DNA from: Clostridiales bacterium
Lineage (GTDB): Bacteria > Bacillota > Clostridia > Christensenellales > Aristaeellaceae
Assembly: GCA_004557125.1 (NCBI GenBank)
Contig: SFET01000061.1
Span: 1 to 7,746, forward strand
Length of the DNA stretch: 7,746 nt
Reading direction: 5' to 3'
Shown piece by piece: positions 1 through 6,377 of the stretch (within the stretch, counting starts at the first letter, position 1; every line of letters starts with the position of its first letter). The notes beneath the pieces were generated by a model. The model did not search any database and was not told where the DNA came from. It saw nothing but the letters and a program-made list of their open reading frames with translations. The translations under genes were made by a program, and so were the position numbers.

Positions 1-97
1 TGCGCGCGCGGTTCTTGATGAACTCGCTGTCCCGCTTCGCGATCGCCTCCGCCACCGCCGGTATCGATCCGTTGATCTTTTCGCCGATGATTATCAT
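1..97 (-). CDS. Pterin-binding methyltransferase (methyltetrahydrofolate:corrinoid type), N-terminal part only
   Basis: The first 32 codons of a gene that runs off the left edge. The protein begins MIIIGEKINGSIPAVAEAI and continues with KRDSEFIKNRAR. This matches the characteristic start of the pterin-binding methyltransferase family, whose members transfer a methyl group between a corrinoid protein and tetrahydrofolate (the acetogen AcsE protein begins with a very similar I-I-G-E-R/K-I-N-G stretch). The start is fixed by GGAGGAAAGA on the minus strand (plus 101-110), with 8 nt between GGAGG and the ATG. Only 25 nt separate it from the ATPase gene upstream, so it belongs to the same operon. 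In three-component methyltransferase systems this enzyme is the acceptor-side step, making methyl-THF in the cytoplasm. Dihydropteroate synthase shares the fold and cannot be excluded from 32 residues, but the GEKINGSIP start favours the methyltransferase group. Confidence 0.8.
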   Translation of the reverse strand, partial: MIIIGEKINGSIPAVAEAIAKRDSEFIKNRAR

Positions 98-122
98 AGT
101 TCTTTCCTCCGTATCTGAAAAA

Positions 123-1643
123 TCACTGCTTCTGGCCGGACATCAGCGCCATAACGCTCTTTTCGTTCGCCTGATCGTGGCAAATCGTGCCGGTGATGTG
201 ACCCTCATACAGCACCACGATGCGATCGCACAGGCTGATGTTTTCCTGCATCTCGCTGGAGACCATCACGACGCTCACGCCGGAAGCGGCAAGCTGATCG
301 ATGATCTCGTAGATTTCGTTCTTGGCACCGACATCGATGCCCTGGGTGGGCTCGTCCAGGAAGAGGATCTTCGGCTCGTTCATCAGCCAGCGGGCGATGA
401 TGGTCTTCTGCTGGTTGCCGCCGGAGAGGTTGACGATCTGCTGCTCCAGCGAGGGCGTCTTGACCCGCAGCCGCTCGCGGTAGGTCTGGGCGTTCTCGCG
501 CTCCTTGCCGGCGCGGATCAGGCCCAGCTTCTTGAGCAGCGCGTTGAGCCAGACGATGGTCATGTTCTGCTCCACCGAGAACTTCAGGTACAGGCCCTGG
601 GTCTTGCGGCCCTCGGGCACCAGGCCCAGCCCGTGCTCGATGGCCTCGCGGGTGTTGTTGCGAGTCAGCTCCTTGCCGTCCACGATCACCTGACCGCTGA
701 TGCGGGGATCCGCCCCGAACACGGCCTGCAGCACCTCGGTGCGGCCGGCGCCCACCAGGCCCGCCAGGCCCAGCACCTCACCCTCGTAGAGGGTGAAGGA
801 GACGTCGTGCACCTTGTTTTTCACGTTGAGGTTCTTGACCTCCATGATGGGCTTCGCCTTGGCGTAGTCCTCCTCGTTCATGTAGTGGGCGCGGGTATAG
901 CCGCCGCTGTACTCACGGCCCACCATCAGGGAGATCATATCGGAGATCTGCGTTTCGGCGGTGACCAGCGTATCGATGTAGTGGCCGTCGCGCAGAACGG
1001 TGATGCGGTCGCTGACGTTCATGATCTCATCCAGCTTGTGGGAGATGTAGAGCATGGTGATGCCCTTGGCCTTCAGGTTCCGCATGATGTCGAACAGAAT
1101 GTGCGTCTCATTGGGCGTGAGCGCGCTGGTGGGCTCGTCCATGATGAGAAAGCGGGTATTCTGGGAGAGCGCCTTTGCGATCTCGACCTGCTGCTGCTGG
1201 GAGGCATTGATGTCCCGCACCAGGGTGGAGGGATCCACATCCCTCAGGCCCACCTGATCCAGCAGCGCGCGGCTGTCGGCGTAGAGCTTCTTCTTGTCGA
1301 TCAGGCCCAGCTTGCTCTTGGGCTGGCGCGCCTGGAAGATGTTCTCCGCCACGGAGAGGGTATGGGACAGCGAGAGCTCCTGGTGGATCATGGCGATGCC
1401 CAGGGCGCTGGCCTCAACGGGGGCGTTGGGGCTGACCTCCTTGCCGTCGAAGATGATCTTGCCCGATGTGGGCTTGTACACGCCGGAGAGGATGTTCATC
1501 AGCGTGGACTTGCCCGCGCCGTTCTCGCCGACGATGGCGTGGATTTCGCCCTCGCGGACATCGAAGTTCACATCGTCCAGCGCCTTGACGCCCGGGAATT
1601 CCTTCGTGATATGCGAAATGCTGCAAATGATCTTTTCACTCAT
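123..1643 (-). CDS. Sugar ABC transporter ATP-binding protein, two fused nucleotide-binding domains (RbsA/MglA type)
   Basis: A 506-residue cytoplasmic ATPase, the usual length for the RbsA/MglA/XylG family, that powers import through the neighbouring permease. Domain 1 has a canonical Walker A (GENGAGKS, residues 39-46) and Walker B (LIMDE, 166-170), but its signature is degenerate (NASQQQQVEIAKAL in place of LSGGQ, about 146-159). Domain 2 has a degenerate Walker A without lysine (GLVGAGRT, 295-302), an intact LSGGNQQK signature (406-413), and Walker B ILFLDE (426-431). The switch histidine is replaced in VSSEM (461-465). This asymmetry is normal for the family and does not indicate decay. 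The start is M-S-E-K-I-I, chosen because GGGAGGA lies about 7 nt upstream (plus 1651-1657); an in-frame ATG 14 codons earlier has no comparable site. It follows the binding-protein gene after a 99-nt gap holding strong RNA hairpins, and is 25 nt before the pterin-binding methyltransferase gene. Confidence 0.95.
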   Translation of the reverse strand: MSEKIICSISHITKEFPGVKALDDVNFDVREGEIHAIVGENGAGKSTLMNILSGVYKPTSGKIIFDGKEVSPNAPVEASALGIAMIHQELSLSHTLSVAENIFQARQPKSKLGLIDKKKLYADSRALLDQVGLRDVDPSTLVRDINASQQQQVEIAKALSQNTRFLIMDEPTSALTPNETHILFDIMRNLKAKGITMLYISHKLDEIMNVSDRITVLRDGHYIDTLVTAETQISDMISLMVGREYSGGYTRAHYMNEEDYAKAKPIMEVKNLNVKNKVHDVSFTLYEGEVLGLAGLVGAGRTEVLQAVFGADPRISGQVIVDGKELTRNNTREAIEHGLGLVPEGRKTQGLYLKFSVEQNMTIVWLNALLKKLGLIRAGKERENAQTYRERLRVKTPSLEQQIVNLSGGNQQKTIIARWLMNEPKILFLDEPTQGIDVGAKNEIYEIIDQLAASGVSVVMVSSEMQENISLCDRIVVLYEGHITGTICHDQANEKSVMALMSGQKQ

Positions 1644-1665
1644 GCGTTTTTCCTCCCTGCTATGT

Positions 1666-1726
1666 TCGCGCCACCGCCAACGCACGCGTGTTCCGTGTGC
1701 ATTGGCGGAGGCGCGAGGCCTCCGCC
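1666..1726 (-). promoter_or_regulatory. Two overlapping, mutually exclusive hairpins between binding-protein and ATPase genes
   Basis: Two stem-loops share bases. Hairpin B, first to emerge in the transcript, is a perfect 9-bp stem at 1704-1726 (plus GGCGGAGGC, loop GCGAG, GCCTCCGCC). Hairpin A spans 1666-1716: 15-nt arms TCGCGCCACCGCCAA (1666-1680) and TTGGCGGAGGCGCGA (1702-1716) pair except for one A/A mismatch, and 1682-1688 pairs further with 1694-1700 (one G-U) around loop TGTTC. Both need 1704-1712, so only one can form at a time. No T-run follows in the direction of transcription, so this is not a standard intrinsic terminator. The upper boundary of A is 8-9 nt from the ATPase ribosome binding site. 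Stem-loops just after a binding-protein gene are known in other ABC operons to give more binding protein than ATPase by stabilising mRNA or causing partial termination; that role here is inference. Confidence 0.6.
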
Positions 1727-1742
1727 GAACTTGCGTCCGAGA

Positions 1743-2720
1743 TTAACGAGGATAGTATTCCGCGACGTTGTCGGGGGTCACGACGTCCATCTTGGTCCAC
1801 TCGTTGCCGGTGATGGTGTCCTCGCCGGTCACGATGGCGTTGTAGGCGAAGATGACCGGGTCAGCGCCCTGGCCGAAGGGATCCTGGCCGATGGTCGCGC
1901 CGACGATGCCGTCGTACAGAGCGTCCACGATCTCATCCATGAAGTCGAAGCAGACGTACTGCACTTTGCCTTCCATGCCCATGTCCTTGATGGCCTCGAT
2001 GACGCCCAGCTGGCCGCCGGCGGTCTGATAGATGCCGGCCAGATCCGGGTTGGCGGTCAGGAAGTCCTTGACCTGGGTGTAGGCCTCGTCGCCGGAGTCG
2101 TGGCACTCTGTCTCGCCGACGATCTCGATGCCCTCGTACTTCTCCAGGGAAGCCAGGCCGCCGGTGCGGCGCAGCTCATGGGCGGGAACGGAGAACAGGC
2201 CGGTGATGACGGCAACCTTGCCTTCGCCGCCGATCAGGTTCGCCAGGGTTTCGCCGGCCAGCTCGCCAGCGGCGTACAGATCCTGGCCGTGGAAGGCGAT
2301 GCGGGAGCACTCTTCGCTGGTGTCGGAGTTGAAGGTGTAAACCTTGATGCCGGCCTCAGTGGCGCGCTCGATGGCGGGGATGATGGCATCGGAGACGCCG
2401 ACGGTGCAGATCGCGTCGTACTCCATGATGATGCAGTTGTCGATGGCGTCCGCGAAGACCTGGCCGTCGAAGTCCTCGATGGTCTGGATGTCCACGGTGC
2501 AGTTGTACTTGGCCATGGTCTCCTGGATGGCCTTCGCGCCGGACTCAACGTCGACCCAGAAGGGGTTGTTGTTGACCATCAGCACGGCGATGCGGATTTC
2601 CTTGCCTTCGGTGTTCTCGGCGATTTCGTAGTTGAAGCCTTCGTCAACATAGGTGACTTCTGCCACAGCGATGCCGCAGAGCAGCACGAGGGCAACCAAC
2701 AGGGACAGGATCTTCTTCAT
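1743..2720 (-). CDS. Sugar-type ABC transporter substrate-binding protein (RbsB-like, Peripla_BP_4 fold)
   Basis: A 325-residue exported solute-binding protein. It starts with a signal peptide: M-K-K, a hydrophobic core at about residues 4-17, and an AVA cleavage motif at 18-20. The mature part has RbsB-family features: IRIAVLMVNNNPFW (42-55), where the aromatic pair normally stacks on the sugar; VYTFNSD (127-133); AAGELAGE (150-157); an inter-lobe GIYQTAGGQLGV stretch (229-240); and ATIGQDPFGQG (275-285). The position that is Asp-Arg in ribose-binding protein appears to be Asn-Ser here, so ribose is not an obvious ligand. No convincing lipobox is seen: Cys15 is preceded by Leu-Leu, which is atypical. 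The start has GAGGAGG about 9 nt upstream. It lies 52 nt after the permease gene and is followed by strong hairpins. It delivers substrate to the permease at the outer face of the membrane. The substrate is unknown; pocket motifs match those of the regulator encoded upstream. Confidence 0.93.
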   Translation of the reverse strand: MKKILSLLVALVLLCGIAVAEVTYVDEGFNYEIAENTEGKEIRIAVLMVNNNPFWVDVESGAKAIQETMAKYNCTVDIQTIEDFDGQVFADAIDNCIIMEYDAICTVGVSDAIIPAIERATEAGIKVYTFNSDTSEECSRIAFHGQDLYAAGELAGETLANLIGGEGKVAVITGLFSVPAHELRRTGGLASLEKYEGIEIVGETECHDSGDEAYTQVKDFLTANPDLAGIYQTAGGQLGVIEAIKDMGMEGKVQYVCFDFMDEIVDALYDGIVGATIGQDPFGQGADPVIFAYNAIVTGEDTITGNEWTKMDVVTPDNVAEYYPR

Positions 2721-2772
2721 GGTTTCTTCCTCCTCAAAATGGTTCTATATGCAGGGGACGAGCCCCGGCAAA

Positions 2773-3741
2773 TCAGGACTTGCGTGCGCCGGCGCGCGCC
2801 TTGTCGATGGTGACGGCAGCGATGATGACGATGCCGATCACGATGGACTGCCAGTAGGCGGATACGCGCAGCAGCACAAATGCGTTCTTCAGGATGCCGA
2901 TGATGGCGGCGCCCAGCAGGGAGCCCCAGATGGTGCCCTCGCCGCCGGACATGGCCACGCCGCCGATGACGACCGCGGCGATGGTGTCCGTCTCGTAGCC
3001 GGTGCCCAGGGTGGCGTCCGCGCTGGAGAGGTTGCCCGCGACGATGACGCCGCACAGGGCGCACAGGGTGCTGGTGATGACGTAGGTCAGGGTCTTGAGG
3101 GATTTTACGTTGATGCCGGAGAGCTGCGCCGTGCGCTCATTGTTGCCGATGGCGTAGATGTTGCGGCCCGTGAGGGTCTTCTCCGCGAAGATGCTGCCCA
3201 GAACGATGGTCAGCAGCATCACGATGACCGCCACCGGGATGGGCCCGATGTAGCCCTTGCCCAGCCAGGACAGGGACGACTGGAACTTGATCGGACGGCC
3301 GCGGGTCAGCAGCAGCGTGCAGCCGCTGAGGATCTTGCCCATGGCCATGGTCACGATGAAGGGAACCAGCTTGACCCGGGTGACCAGCAGGCCGTTGACC
3401 AGGCCGATCACCGCGCCGACCAGCAGCGTCAGCGGCAGTACCACGAACCACGGCAGCGCCATGGCCGAGGAGAAGTGCGCGCACAGGCTGGCGGTGAGGC
3501 CCACCACGTAGCCTACGGAGAGGTCGATGCCGCCGGCGATGATGACCAGCGCCATGCCCACGGACACGATGCCGTAGCGGGAGATCTGGTTGAGAATGTT
3601 GAAGATGTTGCTGACCTTCAGGAAGTACTCGCTGAGGAAGCTCATCAGTATGCACAGAACCACGAGTCCGATGAAGATGCTGAACTCCGTCCGGCTGGTA
3701 ATCCGCTTCCAGAGCGTCTTCTTGCCGCTGTTTTCTTTCAT
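2773..3741 (-). CDS. Sugar ABC transporter permease (RbsC-like, BPD_transp_2 family)
   Basis: A 322-residue integral membrane protein, the usual length for RbsC-type permeases. Hydrophobic segments occur at about residues 20-37, 55-70, 73-92, 97-120, 125-145, 167-186, 218-236, 252-263, 270-292 and 297-312. Family hallmarks are GGIDLSVGYVVG (70-81), the cytoplasmic IGNNERTAQLSGINV loop (198-212) that contacts the ATPase, and TDTIAAVVIGGVAMSGGEGT (251-270). It forms the channel, probably as a dimer. The start is set by GGGGAAG directly after the stop codon of the preceding UROD-family gene; only 12 nt separate the two, so translation is probably coupled. A 52-nt gap leads to the binding-protein gene. 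There is only one permease gene, as expected for homodimeric ribose-type systems. The order enzyme-permease-binding protein-ATPase differs from the common ATPase-permease-binding protein order of rbs operons. Confidence 0.95.
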   Translation of the reverse strand: MKENSGKKTLWKRITSRTEFSIFIGLVVLCILMSFLSEYFLKVSNIFNILNQISRYGIVSVGMALVIIAGGIDLSVGYVVGLTASLCAHFSSAMALPWFVVLPLTLLVGAVIGLVNGLLVTRVKLVPFIVTMAMGKILSGCTLLLTRGRPIKFQSSLSWLGKGYIGPIPVAVIVMLLTIVLGSIFAEKTLTGRNIYAIGNNERTAQLSGINVKSLKTLTYVITSTLCALCGVIVAGNLSSADATLGTGYETDTIAAVVIGGVAMSGGEGTIWGSLLGAAIIGILKNAFVLLRVSAYWQSIVIGIVIIAAVTIDKARAGARKS

Positions 3742-3753
3742 ATTGACTTCCCC

Positions 3754-5040
3754 TTAACCCTTGGCCTTGATCTTGGCGTTGTAATCCTTCACAGCCTGGA
3801 ACATGGCCACCATGTTCTCCATGGGCGTCTGTCCCTGGATGTTGTGCACGGTGTTGAACACGAAGCCGCCGCCGGGCGCGAAGATCTCCAGGCGCTCCAT
3901 GGCCTCATTGTAGCACTCCTCGGGCGTGCCGAAGGGCAGGGTGCCCTGGGTGTTGATTCCGCCGCCCCAGAATACGAACTTGTCGCCCCACTGCTCCTTG
4001 AGCATGCGCGGATCCATGCCCGCCGCGGTGGTCTGCACCGGGTTCAGGATGTCGATGCCGCACTCATGGAAGTCCTGCAGGAAGGTGACGATGGAGCCGC
4101 AGGTGTGGAAGAAGGTCTTCCACTGGGTGTGCTCGTGAATCCAGCCGTTGATCTTTGCGTAGATCGGCTTGTAGAACTCACGGAAGGCCTCCAGAGACAT
4201 GTACGGGCCGCGCTGCAGGCCGAAGTCCGTGCCGGAGATGTACACCGACTGGATCTTGTCGCCCACCGCCTGATACAGCAGCTCCGCGTTCTTCAGCGCG
4301 TACTCCAGCTGCATCTCATACAGATCGTGCACGTAATCGGGGTCGATGTGGTGCACCATCATGAACTCCTGCAGGTCGCGGATGCCCTTGGGATTCTTCA
4401 CGTGCGGGCCCGGAACCAGCGCGAAATCGCCGATGCCGCACAGCGCGCCGTTGTAGATCATGCCGTACTCGGTGTTGTTGTAGATCTCGTTGACGTTGCG
4501 CTCGATGTCGCGCAGCTGCTCGTCGGTAAAGACGGAGAAGTCGTCCTTGTAATCCTCGCGGGCGTTGAGGTCGTCATCGTCCGCGGTGGCGTTGCTGCGG
4601 GTGATGTTGTCAAAGAAGAAGCCGTCCTTGGGCATTCTGCCCGCCGGGGGCACGCTGGTGTCGCCCTGGGGATAGAGGTAGGTGTTGCCCGCCGCGTCCG
4701 TCGTGGTGCGGAACTCCTCGGAGACCATCATCTTCAGGCCGTTGTGCAGGGTCCATTCCTTCCAGTCGCGGTTCTTGTAGCCGAAGATGGTGTAGTCGTT
4801 GGACACACCCACCACGGCGGCGCCCACCGCCTGGCGCAGATCCTCGTCCACGCGGCCGAGCAGCTGCAGCGGCTCGTCCATGGTCAGGATGCGGTCCTCC
4901 AGGCCCAGGCCCTTGCGCAGCTTCACCAGAGCGTTGATGTTGATGCCCGTGATCGAAGTGGAACCAAGGTCCACCACAACCTCGCCGGGATCTCTGTGGT
5001 TCAGGGTATCAATCAGCCGTTCTCTCAAAGTTTTTCCCAT
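3754..5040 (-). CDS. Uroporphyrinogen-decarboxylase-fold protein, probably a corrinoid-linked methyltransferase
   Basis: A 428-residue protein of the UROD/MtaA superfamily, longer than true HemE or MtaA (both roughly 340-360). It begins MGKTLRERLIDTLNHRDPGE, then VVVDLGSTSITGININAL. The Arg-Gln-Ala-Gly-Arg motif near the N-terminus of HemE is absent, so haem synthesis is unlikely. Later motifs are YISGTDFGLQRGPYMS (267-282), HTCGSI (312-317), GIDILNPVQ (328-336), FVFWGGGINTQGTLPFGTPEE (355-375) and GGFVFNTVHNIQ (391-402). The His-x-Cys of HTCG corresponds to the zinc motif that activates the thiol acceptor in MtaA-type methyltransferases. Its place as first gene of a sugar-transport operon ending in a pterin-binding methyltransferase supports a methyl-transfer role on the imported compound. 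The frame is open up to 5187, but the start at 5040 has an excellent ribosome binding site. Exact substrate and acceptor are unknown. Confidence 0.85.
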   Translation of the reverse strand: MGKTLRERLIDTLNHRDPGEVVVDLGSTSITGININALVKLRKGLGLEDRILTMDEPLQLLGRVDEDLRQAVGAAVVGVSNDYTIFGYKNRDWKEWTLHNGLKMMVSEEFRTTTDAAGNTYLYPQGDTSVPPAGRMPKDGFFFDNITRSNATADDDDLNAREDYKDDFSVFTDEQLRDIERNVNEIYNNTEYGMIYNGALCGIGDFALVPGPHVKNPKGIRDLQEFMMVHHIDPDYVHDLYEMQLEYALKNAELLYQAVGDKIQSVYISGTDFGLQRGPYMSLEAFREFYKPIYAKINGWIHEHTQWKTFFHTCGSIVTFLQDFHECGIDILNPVQTTAAGMDPRMLKEQWGDKFVFWGGGINTQGTLPFGTPEECYNEAMERLEIFAPGGGFVFNTVHNIQGQTPMENMVAMFQAVKDYNAKIKAKG

Positions 5041-5048
5041 TGTCGTTT

Positions 5049-5057
5049 CCTCCTCCC
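5049..5057 (-). promoter_or_regulatory. Ribosome binding site that fixes the UROD-family start
   Basis: The minus strand reads GGGAGGAGG here, with 8 nt between the last GGAGG and the ATG at 5040. It decides against the longer reading that would begin at 5187, whose extra residues show no family similarity. The site sits in the loop of a short inverted repeat, TGTCG (5041-5045) and CGACA (5057-5061), a weak hairpin that could modulate access. Confidence 0.8.
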
Positions 5058-5065
5058 GACACATT

Positions 5066-5083
5066 CCGTGCACGAGCACGAAT
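5066..5083. promoter_or_regulatory. Putative LacI-family operator, proximal copy
   Basis: CCGTGCACGAGCACGAAT, an imperfect palindrome with arms CGTGC and GCACG around ACGA; it also contains the self-complementary CGTGCACG. An identical 18-bp copy lies at 5211-5228 and a 15-bp copy at 6401-6415 in inverse orientation. This copy is only 8 bp upstream of the UROD-family ribosome binding site, so it probably lies at or after the transcription start, where a bound repressor would block the operon. With flanks CATTC and GAATG it could also fold in RNA with one bulged base. Confidence 0.65.
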
Positions 5084-5166
5084 GCTCGAACAAAATCAGC
5101 TATCTCAACGGCGATCCATTCAAAAATTCGCCTGAATGCTGCTTCGCCGCACCTGCGGCCGTTCCT

Positions 5167-5193
5167 GTGCACGGGCCTTTCGTGCACCGTGCA
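5167..5193. promoter_or_regulatory. Cluster of operator half-sites in the operon upstream region
   Basis: Three further GTGCAC or CGTGCA elements occur between the two full operator copies: GTGCAC at 5167-5172, TTTCGTGCAC at 5178-5187 and CCGTGCA at 5187-5193. They resemble the operator arm but do not form the same spaced inverted repeat. They may be weaker binding sites for the same regulator. The rest of 5084-5210 contains short hairpins (5146-5159, 5117-5138). I see no convincing -35/-10 pair for the transport operon, so its promoter is not placed. Confidence 0.4.
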
Positions 5194-5210
5194 TTTTTCA
5201 TTCCATTTAA

Positions 5211-5228
5211 CCGTGCACGAGCACGAAT
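5211..5228. promoter_or_regulatory. Putative LacI-family operator, distal copy
   Basis: CCGTGCACGAGCACGAAT, identical over 18 bp to the proximal copy and exactly 145 bp from it, close to 14 turns of B-form DNA. Two identical sites on the same helical face are the arrangement expected for repression by looping between two regulator dimers. It lies just past the terminator of the regulator gene, at the upstream edge of the operon control region. Confidence 0.65.
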
Positions 5229-5235
5229 CTCCTGG

Positions 5236-5257
5236 AAAAAGATGGGCCCTCGCCCAC
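5236..5257 (-). terminator. Probable intrinsic terminator of the LacI-family gene
   Basis: On the minus strand a stem TGGGC / GCCCA with loop GAGG (plus 5243-5256), extendable by one G-U pair, is followed directly by TCTTTTT. It begins about 11 nt after the TAA stop of the regulator gene. The stem is short, so some read-through into the transport operon is plausible. Its presence argues that the transport operon has its own promoter. Confidence 0.6.
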
Positions 5258-5267
5258 GCAGCCGTTT

Positions 5268-6344
5268 TTATCTGCGATTCATGGAATACAGGCCCGTAAA
5301 CACCTCGTAGCCCTTCAGGGTGACATTTTCCCTGGAGCGGATATCGATGGCGGTATAAATCTTGCTCAGCTTGGGTTTGCGGCCGAACATGTGATAATCC
5401 CGGAAAATTTCAATGGGCATATAGCCCTGCACGAAGGCCTCCTGACCGATGGTGAAATCCACCACGCGCTCGCGGATGTACTTGATGGTGTCCGGCAGGA
5501 TATCGTGGCAGATCATATGAACCTTGCCCACCCGATCGGACTCCGCCAGCGCGCGCGCAGCTGCCTGCTGGCCGCCGCCGGCCACATAGATGCCCACCAG
5601 ATCCCTTTCGCGTTCCAGCAGATCCCGCACGGTATTATAGGCGCGGGTCTCGGATTCGTAGGTCATGAACGGGCCGATCATTTCGATATCGCTGCGGCCC
5701 TCCTCCTCAAACACCTGCCGGAAGCCGCTGATGCGTTCGACGTGCGCCGAGAAGTCGATCTGGCTGATGAGCAGCGCAATTTTGCCGCTCTCCCGGGTGA
5801 CGATGGTCATCAGCTGACCCGCCGTGCGCCCGGCCATGATGTGATCGTTGCCCACAAAGCACATGCGCTTTGTGCCGGAAATATCGCTGTTGAAGGTGAT
5901 TACCGGAATGCTCTCCGGCAATTCATTGATGCGTGCGCGAACGCGGGAATCCTCGACGGCCACCAGCATGATGCCACAGACGTTCATTTCCTCCAGCTGA
6001 TCGATGCAGGCGATCTGCTGCTCGACGCTCACCTGATCCATCTTCATCTTGACCACTTCCATGCCGTAGGAGGCGGCCATCTTGGAGGCCTCGTCGATGC
6101 CGGCATTGACGTCCAGATAGAAGGGGTTGGTTTCACTGGGAACGATGGCGCCGATGCAGAAGGAGTTTTGCATTCCGCGCAGCGCCCGCGCCATGACGTT
6201 GGGATTATAATTCAGGTCCTCCATGACGGCCAGCACCTTTGCGCGCGTCTTGGGATCCACGCCGTAGCGACCGTGAAGCACGCGATCCACCGTGCCTCTG
6301 GATACATTGGCGAGTTCCGCAATCTGCTTCAAGGTTATTCCCAT
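5268..6344 (-). CDS. LacI-family transcriptional regulator, probable sugar-responsive control of the downstream operon
   Basis: A 358-residue one-component regulator. Residues 3-26 form the LacI helix-turn-helix (ITLKQIAELANVSRGTVDRV), with recognition helix S15-R-G-T-V-D20, and NPNVMARALR (47-56) is the hinge helix. From about residue 61 there is a periplasmic-binding-protein-like domain: IGAIVPSETNPFYLDV (64-79), VITFNSDISG (148-157), AGRTAGQL (171-178), GIYVAGGGQQAA (251-262) and FTIGQEAFVQG (297-307). These motifs match the operon's binding protein closely, suggesting the same or a related ligand. The start M-G-I-T-L-K is chosen because the HTH begins immediately after it; the ribosome binding site is weak (TGATGGTG). 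The gene has a strong promoter, operator-like repeats in its leader and its own terminator. Those repeats recur before the UROD-family gene, so autoregulation and control of the transport operon are likely. Whether it represses or activates is not shown. Confidence 0.92.
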   Translation of the reverse strand: MGITLKQIAELANVSRGTVDRVLHGRYGVDPKTRAKVLAVMEDLNYNPNVMARALRGMQNSFCIGAIVPSETNPFYLDVNAGIDEASKMAASYGMEVVKMKMDQVSVEQQIACIDQLEEMNVCGIMLVAVEDSRVRARINELPESIPVITFNSDISGTKRMCFVGNDHIMAGRTAGQLMTIVTRESGKIALLISQIDFSAHVERISGFRQVFEEEGRSDIEMIGPFMTYESETRAYNTVRDLLERERDLVGIYVAGGGQQAAARALAESDRVGKVHMICHDILPDTIKYIRERVVDFTIGQEAFVQGYMPIEIFRDYHMFGRKPKLSKIYTAIDIRSRENVTLKGYEVFTGLYSMNRR

Positions 6345-6377
6345 CGTTACACCATCACGTTTAAAAACTGTGTCCGT

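Noticed and set aside
15..2813. Very long plus-strand open frame (932 codons) opposite the transport genes
   Set aside because: It is antisense to three confidently identified genes and reads as low-complexity His/Asp/Leu/Val/Gly-rich protein typical of the complement of GC-rich coding sequence. It has no recognisable domain.
3754..5040. Haem biosynthesis uroporphyrinogen decarboxylase (hemE)
   Set aside because: Lacks the Arg-Gln-Ala-Gly-Arg substrate motif, is too long, and sits in a sugar-transport operon.
5041..5187. N-terminal extension of the UROD-family protein by 49 residues
   Set aside because: The extension overlaps the operator and the strong ribosome binding site at 5049-5057, and family similarity starts at the ATG at 5040.
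5084..5210. Promoter TTGAAT followed 17 nt later by GCTGAT upstream of the UROD-family gene
   Set aside because: The -10 match is too poor to support a call; the operon promoter is left unplaced.
5066..5228. CRISPR-like repeats (two identical 18-mers)
   Set aside because: Only two copies on one side of the regulator plus one inverted copy on the other side, with no regular repeat-spacer pattern; operator sites explain them better.
2653..5310. Second very long plus-strand open frame (885 codons)
   Set aside because: Antisense to the permease and UROD-family genes, rich in Asp/His/Val/Ala, with no domain and no ribosome binding site of note; a codon-bias artefact.
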